Assembly: GCA_905220665.1 (NCBI GenBank)
Contig: CAJNAR010000164.1
Location: forward strand, 496,001 to 560,000
Direction of reading: 5' to 3'
DNA: 64,000 nt
From: Albugo candida
Lineage: Eukaryota > Oomycota > Peronosporomycetes > Albuginales > Albuginaceae
Shown here: positions 22,230-35,080 of the stretch, piece by piece
How positions within the stretch are numbered: the first letter of the stretch is position 1
Layout of the letters: every line of letters starts with the position of its first letter
Program-made: the position numbers and the translations under genes
Notes under the pieces: model-generated
The model's input: only the letters and a program-made list of their open reading frames with translations
What the model was told of the DNA's origin: nothing
The model's database searches: none

Positions 22230-25200
22230 TCCGATGGATACTTTCGATAAAATAGGAATATGATCGGGACCCCCCAAAAAGTATCACCACTAATAACAAC
22301 CTAACTATTTATATAGCGGTTAGCAGTGGAATGGAATCAATTCTAGCAGGTCACTATATAAACAGAGAGAGGTACTGCCCGGGTGTTGTAAGACAGTCGA
22401 GTGTTCTAGAAATTGTCAAGACTCTTTGTATTCGATCACATTGTGTTTGGTAGAAGGACTCGAATACTCTGACATTGTTGCTCTGTGAATATCCGATTCA
22501 CACCAACCAAGAAGATCCTATATTCATTGTTGTGATTGCCTCGTGTAGACAAGTCGTCGATACTAAAGCTGAGTTACTCAGCGCAACCCTGCTCGGAGAA
22601 ATGAGAATGAATCGGGGTCATCTTTGGTGTTACGTAAGCAATGAAAAGTAGGATGGTAGGATAATCACTTGTTCGCGTATAGTGCGAAAATCTATCGCTA
22701 GGATTCCCATATCTTTGAAACGATGGCTTGAGAAAAGGGCCGCACTCTCACTCCAACGATACAGCTAGCAATATTGCTAATAGAGAGCTTGTGAAGCGTC
22801 CCCTCCGAGCTGATGGTGACGTACGAGAGCACATTTCGTCACCCAAAATTGATCGGGCTACACTCAATTTAGTCTGCATCCCTGTTTTGCCAATTGTAAC
22901 GAAATCAAGAAAAAAAATTTTTTGTGGTAGTTCAAGTAGTATGATCAGAGAATATATATTCCTCGTATGGACGAATCTGACGGCTTTACTTGGGAAATCG
23001 ATCGCTCATGGCGATGAAAGCCCGAATTTTTATCAACACATTAGTATCATCATATCTCGGTACAGGTTTTAGGTGTGAAGAAGATCGGCTGTACATATAT
23101 TATGTAAGTACCAGATTTACTGCATTTGTTCACCTAAGCTGGCAACGTATCTCTCACGTACGTGTATGCAGGGATAAGCACGACGAACACCGGTAAAGGA
23201 TAATTCCAGAGACGGACGAAGTCGGCTCAATCGTATTATGAATTATCGCAGCTAGCCCAATCGATGCTGCGACATGCACACACTGCCTGGTAGGGCAGAC
23301 TATCGATTGCGCAGATGACGGTCTTAACACGTCTTTGTCATTACACTTTGCACTTGGACATGCTAGCAGAGACCAACTGACAGTGGCAATAAATGCTGAG
23401 TCTTGGCCGGAAACACCTCAAAGCTGAAACGCAGTCTTCAGATAGGAAATTAGAGTATTCGTTTCACAGCGGAAGAAAGGCAGTACTCTATGCCCTATCA
23501 TTACCGATGTCATTTTCCTTTGAGCCTAATATATACAATACCTTCGAAATCTAGCAATGAATAGCAGGATCCCAACATGAGCTCGATCGAAGCTGCCATA
23601 TCCGTCAAAAGTAAAATTACCCCTGTTTCCTCATGATACGCAGTATAACAGTCGCTGGGTTCGTCCTTATCCCCAAATATGTCTCATAGCACATTTCAAC
23701 AATCTTTTGCTAGAAGCGCTTTTTTCATTGTACATTCATTGCAACAAAGAGCTTATACAGCTGGATAGTTGGGTCCCGTCACTTTGCCACAAGCACCTTC
23801 GTATTTTTCAATACGCCCGCAGTACACTCCTAATCTGTTTAATATTTTTCAGCGACGTCTAAACAGTTTTAAGCTTGTGACTGTGATTCATGCGTTGTCA
23901 ATAGCTGGGGCTATTCTCTAAGAAACTCATCGATTATCTTATGTCTCCTCTTCAATCCTTGCGGGCCTTCGTTACGAAATCTTTGCTAGTTTTACCCTAC
24001 TCCGCTTAGTAACACGACAAAGCACACACATGCATACCTCTGATATCGATGGTCCACACTGATGTTGTGCACGCGTGTTCCAAAGCAATGCAGTGACAAG
24101 CAATGCTCACATAGTACTTAGGGCTCGTACTATTTCACATTTGAACAGCGAAGCGATTGCTTTGGATTCAGTAGTAAAGATCCTGCGTAATCAAGGCTGA
24201 AGGCGCAAGTCTTGGATTCATTTGTTATTATTGGCAAAAGAAACAACGTCCACGAGAATCTATCGAAATAGGCCCTGAAACAAGCCTACACCAGTGGGAC
24301 AGCCGCTCATGTTCACGAGTACACAGAGAACAATTCCGGTGTACCGGGAAATCATTGTAATCGTCTTAGGATTCAGGATGAAAGATGTATTTTACAGCTC
24401 TCATTCTATCTGTTGCTTTGACGAAAGAATATGCTCGAGGTTTCCAACTAAAAATGATGTTGTTGCTTCGAGCATTGACACCTTTACGAGAACAACCGCA
24501 TTGAAAGGATCACAGATGTACGGTCTCAACGTCCTCACTTTGCATGGAAAGATGGAAAGTCAACGTTTGGATCTAACCTTCAACATATTGGACTAAAATG
24601 CTGTTCGGCCCCCCTGCGCCAGGATGCAAGAATCTGACTCACCGCGTCAAAGAAGGCTTTCCTCTTGATTAAGTCGAGAATACACTAAATTGGTGAATTA
24701 ATCTGTTGTCGGACTGTTGTTTACCACTCGACCCGCGATCGTGCATCCTTTCTTTGCCAATTGTCTCAACATGTAAGGAACACAAGTCGTATCTGCACGA
24801 CTTCTGCGAATTCCACCTTAGTATTCCAAAAAAAGTTACGGTATTTTCTCGAATTACATCTCAATCACCCGATAATGGCGTCGCGTCTTATAATTCTTGG
24901 CTGTTGATTAAACTTCCTCATGCTCGCTCTAATGGTATGCATGACTGTGGAGAGACCATACTTTCTGTCAAGAGATTTTGCACCCATGAAATTTAATCTG
25001 TACACCGAAGAATTCGTGGCCTCCATAAGCTCACGTGCACGAGCTAGTGCGATTAATTACATTATTTGGTGATGCTAGCTACTATAACTGATGCTGCCGT
25101 AGATGTTGCAGCAGATAGTTTTATTTGTCGTAGCGTTGGCATAGCACGAGCCAGAAAAATCCGTGAACAAAAACAGACCACCATTGTGTCGTTCGAACGA

Positions 25201-26865
25201 TCTCTTATTATCCTTTAAAACATCTTGGTTGGTGTCTTTCCGATGGAGAGCATTACAACGGAGGCTAAGACTTTGCACTTATTGTACTCCAATATACAAA
25301 TGATATTGTTGCTGGGTCTTTGTGCCTGGGTAGTCCTTCTATCTTGTTTTCTGATCAAAGAAAGTCATTGTCAAAGCACGGGATAACTTGCTATATGTAC
25401 GATTTCTGGAAGTATTAATGCCACGACCCATGTATCAGGTCATTGCTTATGAGAACTTAGCAGGCTTACTTGAGGATCACATTTCGGATCCGATGCAAGC
25501 ATTTTGGGTGGAGGTGACTTCTAAACTGAAGAAAGTATCCAAAGCAGCTAAGAAATGCGTCTTCGTGCTGCCTTTATACTTTACAGGCAGTATGTATCTC
25601 ATTGTAACTAGAGATATATCCAAGATTACACCTTGCTTACTGTTGTTGCATTAGATCTTTATCTCTTTCTGCAGTGTGTGGGACGTGCTTCGAAACCACT
25701 GGTCGTAGCTGTAGTATATATGCTTAAATATCTGCTTCAGGAAAGTGGCTTTATTTTAGCAGCTTGTGCTTGTTGGATTGTCGAGCAATAAAATGATGCA
25801 GGTGTCCACGGTTTGCGGAATAACATGTCGATTCTTAATCTAGAGAAAGTCGTTCCACGTTCGTAATACGTGTCGACTGTATAGAGAATAGAATTCTTCG
25901 TCTTTCCGCATTATATTTGTTATCGATCGTACCGAGACAGCACGCTGAGGATAAGCACATGAAAGACAAGGGAGAGCTGCAAATGGGTGGGAGCATATAC
26001 CATCGATATTTGTCGGTTGGCCGGATTCATTCCACTGCGGCCAATTCCTTATTCATTCATCCGACAATTACACACTTGAAATTCGTCGGGTGAAAAAGGA
26101 TGTGAATGACTTCGACTTGTGCGTTCCTCGCGCAGTCGTGTCTACTTTGGAAACCGATTAGTTCTCGCGTGATTAGTAACAACAGTACAAGGTACGGCTG
26201 ACAGGGCGCTTTGTCTTTAATTATTTGGCCCACTCGGATAGATTGACAAATTCTCGCTGGTAGCGCCATTTTTTATGCGTAAATTTAATCAAGGTTTCAG
26301 TTGCATAGTCCAATTTTGGATCATTTGCATAATCGCTACATTTTCAAGGTCACACTTCTTTGCGACATCGGAATTGTAACTACAGTGCGTAAAGACAGGG
26401 GAGGTGGAATCACTGAAGGGGCTGTGATCGACGCTGCTGGATCAGTATCCTGATATTGGGCAGGCTGACTACTTTTAGCGCAGGCTACAGATATCACAGA
26501 CTGCGTACTTGTTATTATATCCCTTCAGGCAGCTGACACACAGTTGTGCAGCGTTTGCATAGTGAAGAGTTCGAAACAAGCAACTTTACCCCGTTCTATA
26601 AGATTCTCTACATCGCTCTTCTACGCAATGTAGCGGCTTCAGATCATTTCAGTGTACGCGGGTCCCGAAACAGATTGACGATGTCTCTCTCATCCACACA
26701 TTCTGTGAAAATGGAAAGGATAGAAGGAAAACTGCTTATATTCTGCTTTTGCTTGATGCATTCGTCAATATGTTACCACATCGATCATATCTGAATGTAA
26801 TCTCTATTGACCGACCAATTTAATAATAGTAGCAGTGTGACACAATATACTAGGACTTGAGAATT
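22230..26865. other. 4.6 kb gene-poor interval
   Basis: By far the longest stretch here without a recognisable gene. Open frames are short (100 codons or fewer), do not connect through plausible splice sites, and resemble no family I know. I see no tRNA, rRNA, retroelement protein or obvious tandem repeat. A TATA-like string lies near 22356 on the + strand. It may hold decayed repeats, fast-evolving small genes or non-coding transcripts; the sequence alone does not decide. Confidence 0.5.
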
Positions 26866-28480
26866 ATGACACTGTCTGTGTTTCGGAATCGTGCGCAAAC
26901 GAAACTGCGTCTTCTTACCACGTGTTCATCTTGTAAGTGGTCATGGTATTCCACGAAACAATCGAGTAGTTTGGTTTCAGCGAATTCAGGGAAAATTCAT
27001 AAAATGGAGTTGATGCCTGAAGAAATTGTTGCTGAACTCGATCGACATGTCATTGGTCAGAAAGAAGCCAAACGTGCAGTGGCAATAGCTCTTCGCAATC
27101 GCTGGAGAAGACGTCATATCCAAAATGACAATCTCAGGGCAGAAGTTTCACCAATGAACATTCTGATGAGTGGCCCCACTGGCTCCGGAAAAACTGAAAT
27201 TGCTCGGCGTCTTGCTAAGATGACAGATTCACCATTTCTAAAGGTAGAAGCAACAAAGTACACAGAAGTAGGAATATATGGCGCAAGTGCTGAATCGATG
27301 ATTAAGGTTTGTCTCAAATGTATTATACGATACTCGCAACGCTCATTTTACGTGTAGGATCTCGTGAATGTTGCAGTCGACGCGGAGCGCGAAAAAGCTC
27401 GAAAGCACTGTTCTATGGCAGCGCGGGACCGAGCACTCGATAGACTGGTGAAGAGTATAAGTGAATCGTCATCGAGCCTAAAATCCCGCCCAAATTTACG
27501 TGAGGATATCGAATTCGGGCGACTTGACAATGTTATGATAAGTATCCAACTGCGCAATTTTTCCAGTCGACCTAAAGGAACTAGAGGAAGCATGGTACGA
27601 AAAAATGACAATTCGCGGTCTTGAAATGGTACTGGATACTGCGTTTTCATAGGATATGATGATGGAAATGCCTCCAGAGTTTGAGCAAATGATGAAGAGC
27701 CTCAATTCAATGGTGCACAAGCACGCAAACCCTTCCTCGAATGAGGAAAGCAATCCTTTCTCAAAGACTGAACGCCTGAGCGTTAAAGACGCATTTCAAC
27801 GACTGGAATTTGAAGAGGCAGAGGATATTATAAATGAAGACGAGGTGATTGAAAACGCAATCGAAAATGTTCAGAATAATGGCATCATATTTCTTGATGA
27901 GATCGATAAACTTGCAGAAGGAAGTGATTCGTCCATAGCAGGTCGTGGAGGAGGTCACTATAGAAAAGGTGAGGGAGTGCAGAAAGAATTACTGGCTTTG
28001 ACAGAAGGATGCGTGGTGAGTACAAGACAAGGATTGATTCACACGGACCACATCTTGTTTATAGCCAGCGGAGCGTTCCATAAATGTGATCCGTCGGACC
28101 TGATACCAGAATTGCAAGGTCGACTTCCAATTCGCGTCACGCTTTCCCCACTAGGAGCTCCTGAATATCAACGCATTTTGAAAGATACCGAGTACAATCT
28201 ATTGCAGCAAACACAGGCGCTTTTGGAAACCGAAGGTATTCAGCTGTTTTTTACTGATGATGCGATCGTTGAAATGGCCGCTATCACCGCACAAATCAAC
28301 TCGCAAAGCGACGATATTGGTGCACGTCGATTAAGTACAGTTGTGGCAAAAGTCACCGATAAAATCTCGTTTCATGCATCAAGAATGGATGGCATGACGC
28401 ATCGCATCGATAAGGCTTATGTCAGGCAACGCTTGAGTTCCGTCATGGAAAAAACGGATTTGAGTAAATACATTCTCTAA
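26866..28480 (+). CDS. hslU: HslU (ClpY) ATPase of the mitochondrial HslVU protease
   Basis: AAA+ unfoldase that feeds proteins to the HslV peptidase. Three exons join in frame: 26866-27306, 27358-27594 and 27653-28480, 501 residues. An Arg/Ser-rich presequence ([17 protein letters not shown]) suggests mitochondrial import. The HslU core starts with [20 protein letters not shown], then Walker [10 protein letters not shown], the variable I-domain, Walker [11 protein letters not shown], and the sensor region [18 protein letters not shown]. The C-terminus DLSKYIL keeps the tail that docks into HslV, so a partner HslV is expected elsewhere. The pore loop reads [11 protein letters not shown] where HslU normally has EVGYVGRDVES. 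The start is the first ATG; an upstream TTG codon was not used. Confidence 0.92.
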
Positions 28481-28813
28481 CTGGATACCAGTCGACATTG
28501 AAGCATCCGCGCACTAGCAATCTACGTATTTGCTGACTCTGTGGATTCCGTCTGATTTGTAACTATCCGTATTGAATAGATTATTCTCATCGTTGCAATG
28601 TTTCAGCTAAATTCTAATTACAACATACATTTTGGCAGAGTGGCAACCGGATACATTATTTTATAAATGCCAAACGTGTTGCCATTGAGATTTAAACGTA
28701 TCTGCACATCCGACACTCGCTTTCGTATCGATACAAAAGCTACACGATTCCTTTGATGGAGTAAGGTCAGCAGTAATGTAGACCACATCAACACACTTGA
28801 TCCACTGGACTTG
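28481..28813. other. Short intergenic region before TRM61
   Basis: 333 bp. It may contain a small 5' exon of the TRM61 gene, because the frame stays open upstream of the chosen ATG. Nothing else was recognised. Confidence 0.4.
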
Positions 28814-29846
28814 ATGCAATCGCCACAATTGAACGAAGATGTCATCGGACCAATTCCCAACTCAATGTGGGAAATCCAAAACAAAGTGATTGAAGAAGGA
28901 TCTCTGGTAATCCTGTACGAAAACCACACATCTTTGGCTTATTGTTACGTAAAGCGTCAAGAGATATTTCAAAATCGTCACGGTGCATTTCACCATAATG
29001 ACATGATTGGAAAACAGTTTGGCAGCACGCTTGTATCACGAAAAAAAGACTGTAGAGGATACATGATACTACTTGCACCTACGCCAGAGCTCTGGAGCCG
29101 TGCATTACGCCATCGAACGCAAATTGTATTCACTTCGGATGCGAGTGCGATAATATTTCAGACATCCTTAAAATGCGGATCACGCGTACTTGAGGCTGGA
29201 ACAGGTAGCGGTGCGCTGACTACGTCTTTTGCCAGGACCGTGGCACCCGATGGTCATGTTTATACTTTTGAATTCAATGCCACGCGGGCTGAGATTGCAT
29301 CCAAAGAATTTGACTGCAACGGGATGAAGAATCTTGTCACTGTCAACTGTCGTGATGTATGCTGTGATGGATTTCCCGATGAATTGATAGACTCAATTGA
29401 TATGGTGTTCCTGGACTTGCCTTGTCCATGGAAAGCTATACCTAACGCAACGAAGATGCTCAAGGAAGGTGGTCGGTTTGCATCATATTCACCTTGCTTG
29501 GAACAGGTGCAAAAGACATGTGATGCGCTGCAGGAGCAAGGATATGAATGTAAGTGACATGGATGCTGCATGTAATGCTTTCGTTAGGTCACAAAGCATC
29601 TTCGTAGTGATCAAAACTATGGAAACGCGTGTGACTCCATTCAGTGTACGAAATGCCGACTCAAAGATTCTAAAAACTCCCGTAGAAGTCAGACTGGAGA
29701 CCAACGAGTCAACGAATATCGAGCGGCTGAAGAAACGGCAGAAGCATTATGATATTCAGACGGTGCAACATCTTGTAGCAAAGAAAGACGATGAAATACG
29801 CGGACACACAGCCTTTCTGACATTTGCTTGCAAGTTCTTCTCATGA
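28814..29846 (+). CDS. tRNA (adenine-N1-)-methyltransferase catalytic subunit, TRM61/TRMT61A
   Basis: S-adenosylmethionine-dependent enzyme that makes m1A58 in the T-loop of tRNAs, working with TRM6. Two exons, 28814-29549 and 29608-29846, give 324 residues. Family blocks are clear: APTPELWSRALRHRTQIVF, the SAM-binding VLEAGTGSGALTTSFART, HVYTFEFNATRAE, DMVFLDLPCPWKAI, GGRFASYSPCLEQVQKTCDA, and the C-terminal GHTAFLTFACK. The first AG in the intron (near 29588) would bring a stop in frame, so the acceptor at 29607 was chosen; it restores the GYE-LIKTMETRV junction expected from the family. The human protein is about 290 residues. Confidence 0.9.
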
Positions 29847-32445
29847 GATTATACTGCAGTGTGATTTTGCTTATAGAATCCCAGCAAATCCTTCAGAAGC
29901 AATTCCCTCTTTACCGAAATGATAATTCCATAGCAAGAAGCCATGTAGTCAGTGAACCATTCAAGTGTGGCCTTACATTGCTGTGTCGGAACTTAGTAAC
30001 ACCCTACGCAATAAGAAATACGTTATACCATATCAGCATATGCTCCCGCTCAGTTGACATTCAGCGCGTTGAATTCTGATTCACGTGCCCAAGACCTTCT
30101 TTAAAGGCAATAAACGGACTGAGCTTTGTAATCGAAAATTGTATCTTTCACCAAACACATTGAGTTTCGTTGATTGTGCAATTGCAAAAAAAGATTGCAA
30201 GCTTCTAGGTCACGAGCAGAGTTGAAGACTGTATTGTACGATCTGATTTGTATCATTGTGATTAAAGAGCATATCGTCGACTTGCTACTGTTTGATGAGT
30301 CCAACGCAAGACGGTCTTACAGCTTGTAGAAAAGATTTTTCCATTATGCTGAGGAAGCTTTAAAAACTAAGGAGCCTGAACTACTCCATATTTATAACTA
30401 AACGCATCCAAACGATCGTATTTTACATGAGCAAAGACAACCATAGCTTTTTCTTTCTTCGATGCTTTACGTTGGGACGTAACGTTTCAGGAATACATTC
30501 TGCTTGAAGAGCTCCTTTAAGTGGAATAATGTAATTACCTCACAAGAGCTGTACGCAGCGACACGTGATTCAAATTCATAAAATAGCGATGTAATGTAAA
30601 ATCTTTGAGGCAAATTCAACTTGAAAGCGTCAAACTTTAGCTCTTGGATTCACATCTCGCGCTAGGATCAGATTTTTTTCATTCTACACTAGATTTATCA
30701 AATGGTGCATGGGAAATGTATCACAGCCCTTGGACGTAATCAACTCCATCTCTCTTTGATCTTGTTCGTATTGTTTCAGACTATTCCAATTTACGTGTCT
30801 CATGATGCGTGTAATGTGGCAGATCAACGCAACTACGAGGTACACACTTGATAATATCCTGTTTCATGAATAGATTGCTGTGACTCCAATAGTCAGCAAT
30901 CTTAATAATGAACTCTTACGCCTGATTAAAAAATCTGCTTTCATTCATGCGGATACTATGTCGTAATTTGTGAGTAGCATTGAATCGTCCGGTAATGGAC
31001 TCTGCCAAGTGATCTAATATTCATTTAATAAAGTGCAAATAACTGATCTATTTACTGCGTTCACTTTGCTTCAATTTCTCTCCTAGCAAATAGCCTGGAA
31101 TTAGCTCCTTTCCAATCCCTGGTCGCCGAGACATTATGATCGAAACACGAACTCCGTGTTTTTCTTGCGTTCTACCACATAACTGGAATAAATACCCTGT
31201 AAATGATTTTTCCTGCTGCTACTGGATTGTCACTGCTGTCGTCACGCGCATAAAAGGCTTGCATTGGACTCGAAGCTTTTCGCGTTTCAGAATTCTGTCT
31301 TCTTGCAGCTATGGATGTACACTTGAAGCGAGCCAAGAATTTTTCTTCTCATTTGCAGGTAGAAAATGTGAACATTGCACATGGAACAAACTATAATGGA
31401 TGATAACTCAAATGCGATGTGGTGGACATCCACAGGGACGTGATGATTTGCTCCTTGCGACGAAAAATATATGGCAGCATTCCGACTAGGTATATCGCTC
31501 TGGTGACGAATGATTCAAATGAAATCACACATGCGGAAAAAAGCTATAAAGGAAAGCAGACTGAGATGCTTGGGTATTGAAAAGAGTTTGAAGAGATTAC
31601 CCGTCGCACGACAACTCGTTTGGGAAAAAGCATTTTCACCGCTTTCCTGCGATCGTGATAATATGAGAAGTTATTCCTTAACTTGTTGTTTGACCTTTGT
31701 GAAACGAAATCAAACGAACGGTTTAATGAGATTGTGAAGACTCCAATGTAAATAAACACTTCCCAGCACAATGTCGCATATTCGCCCAAAATCCTCCCGC
31801 ACTTTTGGCCAGAGTAATCGTCATAAGGAATGTTGCCTTAGGCTACACATTGTTTCCAAAATAAAAGATTGACCGTACATTGTCACAAACAAAAGACTTG
31901 TAATCCAAAATTATTATAGCAAGAAGCCATTGACCAAGAGGATATGTGTACCGGTCCTTTTGTTCATTTTCTCTCGTGAGCCTTTAGGAGTATCGAAAAT
32001 GTAGATCATGTTGATTGAGACGCAATGTAATCTTCGTCTTTAATCAAACTGGTGCTGATTGTAGGCGCAGAGTCTGATTGAACCGAGTTTGTAAGTTAGT
32101 CTGTATGAAGGGATCTTGAGTTCAGCATTCCGCTATCGGGGAGAGTCCACTGGTTCACAGTTCCATTGCTCGTTTTTTATCAAGCGATAATCGATAAGTG
32201 TACGGCTGCGTGATGACGCATAATACGATTTCCAATCGATGCGTTCAGATATGAAGAAGAAAGGTACAAATAGTAAGATACTTAAGCCCTGATCCAAAGG
32301 AGTCAGTACAGTCGAGCTTCTTGAGCAATATTATACTCGCCGTGTATTTTATTTTAGCTTGATTTGCGCCCAATCGACAAAACGCGCTGCGCGGAATCTT
32401 TCCATACTTTAAAGAAGTCATAATTACAGCTATTGAACGATACGC
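29847..32445. other. 2.6 kb gene-poor interval
   Basis: AT-rich sequence with only short, unlinked open frames. No RNA gene, mobile element or repeat array was recognised. The right end must contain the promoter of the C2/EF-hand gene and could contain an extra 5' exon of it. Confidence 0.5.
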
Positions 32446-34908
32446 ATGAGCGTCATGAGACCGTATGCTGTATTTCTGTCAAAATGAAACTCTCCTGACA
32501 TTGATCTTCACACATTAGCCGCGGACCGCCTCCGGGTCCACCTCCTGGAGCTCCACCGGGAAGAGGACCGCCAGGAACTCCACCCAGCAATCTTCGTGCA
32601 GGAGACTCAGCTTACCCACAGTCACGCGGACCACCGCCAAGAGGACCTCCTTCAGGTCTGTAATCACCCACATTTTTCCAATTGTTCATGACAGAGACAT
32701 CTGAGTAGAATTACTTGCAAAACGGGAAGCCTCATTGGGCGCATTCGTCTCGAAAGAATCGTCCGAGAATGATGTTGGAAATGGAGCTGGTGAGTCTGAC
32801 TTTCCACCTGTTTTTTAATGACTCGGACGATTTCTTTTAGCGAAAAGACTTGTTCCTCCACTCACTCTGTCAGGTTGGCTTCACATCAGCATCCTGAGCA
32901 TCGCTTCTCATACAATGTGGTAGGGTCTGCGGCTACCTTAGTACCAAGTAGTGTATCAGGTACAGGTGACTAGCACGACGTGAGCGTAGCTATAGTGCGT
33001 GTTTAGGACAGCCGCGAGCGAGAGCACCACCATCAGAAGCTCCTCCAAGATTTCTCCCTCCGAGCGGTATTGGACCGCCTCGTGGTCCTCCTCCAAATAT
33101 CCTACCAGCCCGAGGTCCTCCCTCTGGATTACCGCCAGGAAAAGCACCCCGAAGCGGCTCGATCAACATGCCAATGCGACTTGCAAGAGGTCGTCCGAGC
33201 TCTGCATGGACAGCTGAAAGTGAATCAAAATTAGAAATTCCAGTCGAGGCGAGCGGTATTCAAGCTCAACACCTAAATGTGTCATCATAATGGACTCTGA
33301 TTTTTTAGCTACCCTGAGCAAGGTTCCGGAAATCAAGAGCACTGCAGGAATCTCACCGGAAATATCACCAGCTAGTATCTCGAAAGCTAAAGACTCCCCG
33401 CTTTTACCAGAAGCATTTCTCAAATCGGGAGATGTACATCCTCAAGGTGCCTCAGGTGCATCAACAGCGCCTCTAACCATCTTCAGATGATACTAAGCAT
33501 AAAATAACATAGGAAAACCATCAAGCAACATTTTCGAGCGATTTGGAAAACTTCATATTCGAGTTTTACGAGCGATTGATTTGAAAAAGATGGGAATGCT
33601 TGACAGAGCTGATCCGTATGTGAAGCTCACTATCGGGTCGCAGAGTTTTCAGACGCAGACGCATGTAAAAGGAGGACGAAACCCGGAATGGCATCAAGAC
33701 TTTGAATTCAATCTCTCCACCGAGAAAGACATCGTCATCGAGGTGTTCGATGAGGAACAAGGAGTTAGAGATCGATTCATGGCCAAGGCTGTCGTTCCAA
33801 TAGAGTCTTGGATTTCAAAAGGTAAATTTGACGGCGACATCAAACTACTTGATGCCGAGAGAGAACCAAATGGGCGATTGCTATTGTCCGTGCGATTTAC
33901 AAAGCCGTCAGCAGTGCAGAGTACAGGATGGACAGCCCCACCCGATCTCCCTTCTGACGTTTCCAAACAATTTGATATTGTATCATCAGAGACAGAGCCA
34001 ACAAGGGATCCGAACGGTGCATTTACAGATCTAGAAATTCTGGAAGCTTTCAAGGCATTCGATCTTGATCATAACTCATACGTCGGAGCTGCAGAAATAC
34101 GTCATGTTCTCATCAATATCGGTGAAACCCCAACGGACCAAGAAGTTGACGAGATGATTCGAATGGTTGACAACGACGGTGATGGCCAAGTCAGTTTTGT
34201 AGAGTTTTATTCTATGGTCACCAAAGGACGACGACCGCCGCCGGAACTGATCCTTCGCGTATCTCAGCCCAAAAGCTCCGTCCCGCTATCAAATGTACAA
34301 CAGGCCACTACGCCTGGCGCACAAGCGATACAAATGCGAAATGAACGGCGAATCGCGCTGGAAACATTCGCTCTTGGAAATGGGTTCCACTTGGAGTCTG
34401 TGGGGAATGCGTACAAACGCTTCCAAACGCTCAATAAAGACGGAAATGGACAGATCGATTTCCCCGAATTTTGTAATATCTTACAAGTGGATCCAACGCC
34501 GCAAAGTGAGAAAGTGTTTCGACTTTTCGATATGAACAAATTGGGTCGCATCGATTTACGCGAATTTATGATCGCGCTGTCCAACTTTTCAGGCACAAGC
34601 AAGGAAGAAAAACTCAAATTCGCTTTCCTGCTGTTTGATGAGGATGGAAATGGCGTTATTAGCCGTCAGGAACTTGTTCAAATATTGAAAGCGAATCACA
34701 TGGCAGGCTCTGAAGCGGAGGTACGTCGACATCTGAGCCGAGAAAATCTTCATTTGCGTCATGTTTGCAGGTTGCACGGAAAGCGGATACGATTATGTCG
34801 CAAGGAGATAAAGACGGGGACGGAGTGATATCATTTCAAGAGTTTGTGATTGTCAGTCGAAAGTTTCCCAATATTTTATTCCCAGCGTATCCAAACCTGA
34901 AAAAGTGA
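32446..34908 (+). CDS. Proline-rich, C2 domain and multiple EF-hand calcium-binding protein
   Basis: Predicted calcium-responsive membrane-binding protein; no named orthologue recognised. Nine exons join in frame: 32446-32462, 32519-32655, 32709-32789, 32841-32873, 32924-32959, 33007-33255, 33309-33446, 33513-34720 and 34771-34908, about 678 residues. The N-terminal ~180 residues carry [17 protein letters not shown] tracts. The C2 domain follows ([42 protein letters not shown]). The C-terminal half has five or six EF-hands, several with complete loops: [48 protein letters not shown] and [12 protein letters not shown], plus a degenerate [12 protein letters not shown]. The tiny first exon and the 36-nt exon are predictions from splice signals, so the start is tentative. 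Confidence 0.75.
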
Positions 34909-35080
34909 CTAAGAATTCACGGTACTCGGTATTTTGTTCTCAGCGAGTTTACACAGTAGAGATAATGCAACTAATAAGCGTTAAGAAGTGGCGGTTTATT
35001 GTAGTCAATGAAGATAATGTACAGTGTTTGCGTGTTATTTGGTAGCTGCGCTCTGATGATAGAACGTTAAATTAGGCAAA

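Noticed and set aside
24600..24640. Fragment resembling the U6 snRNA string gccccctgcgc-aggatg
   Set aside because: Only about 20 bases resemble U6; the essential ACAGAGA box and the 5' stem are missing at the right distance, so this is probably chance.
24294..24996. Two open frames of about 100 codons in the gene-poor interval
   Set aside because: No family resemblance, no signal peptide, no splice partners and no codon pattern like neighbouring genes.
29550..29588. Shorter TRM61 intron ending at the first AG
   Set aside because: It brings an immediate in-frame stop; the acceptor at 29607 restores the conserved C-terminus.
22230..32445. RXLR- or CHXC-type secreted effector genes in the gene-poor intervals
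   Set aside because: No frame begins with a signal peptide followed by either motif.
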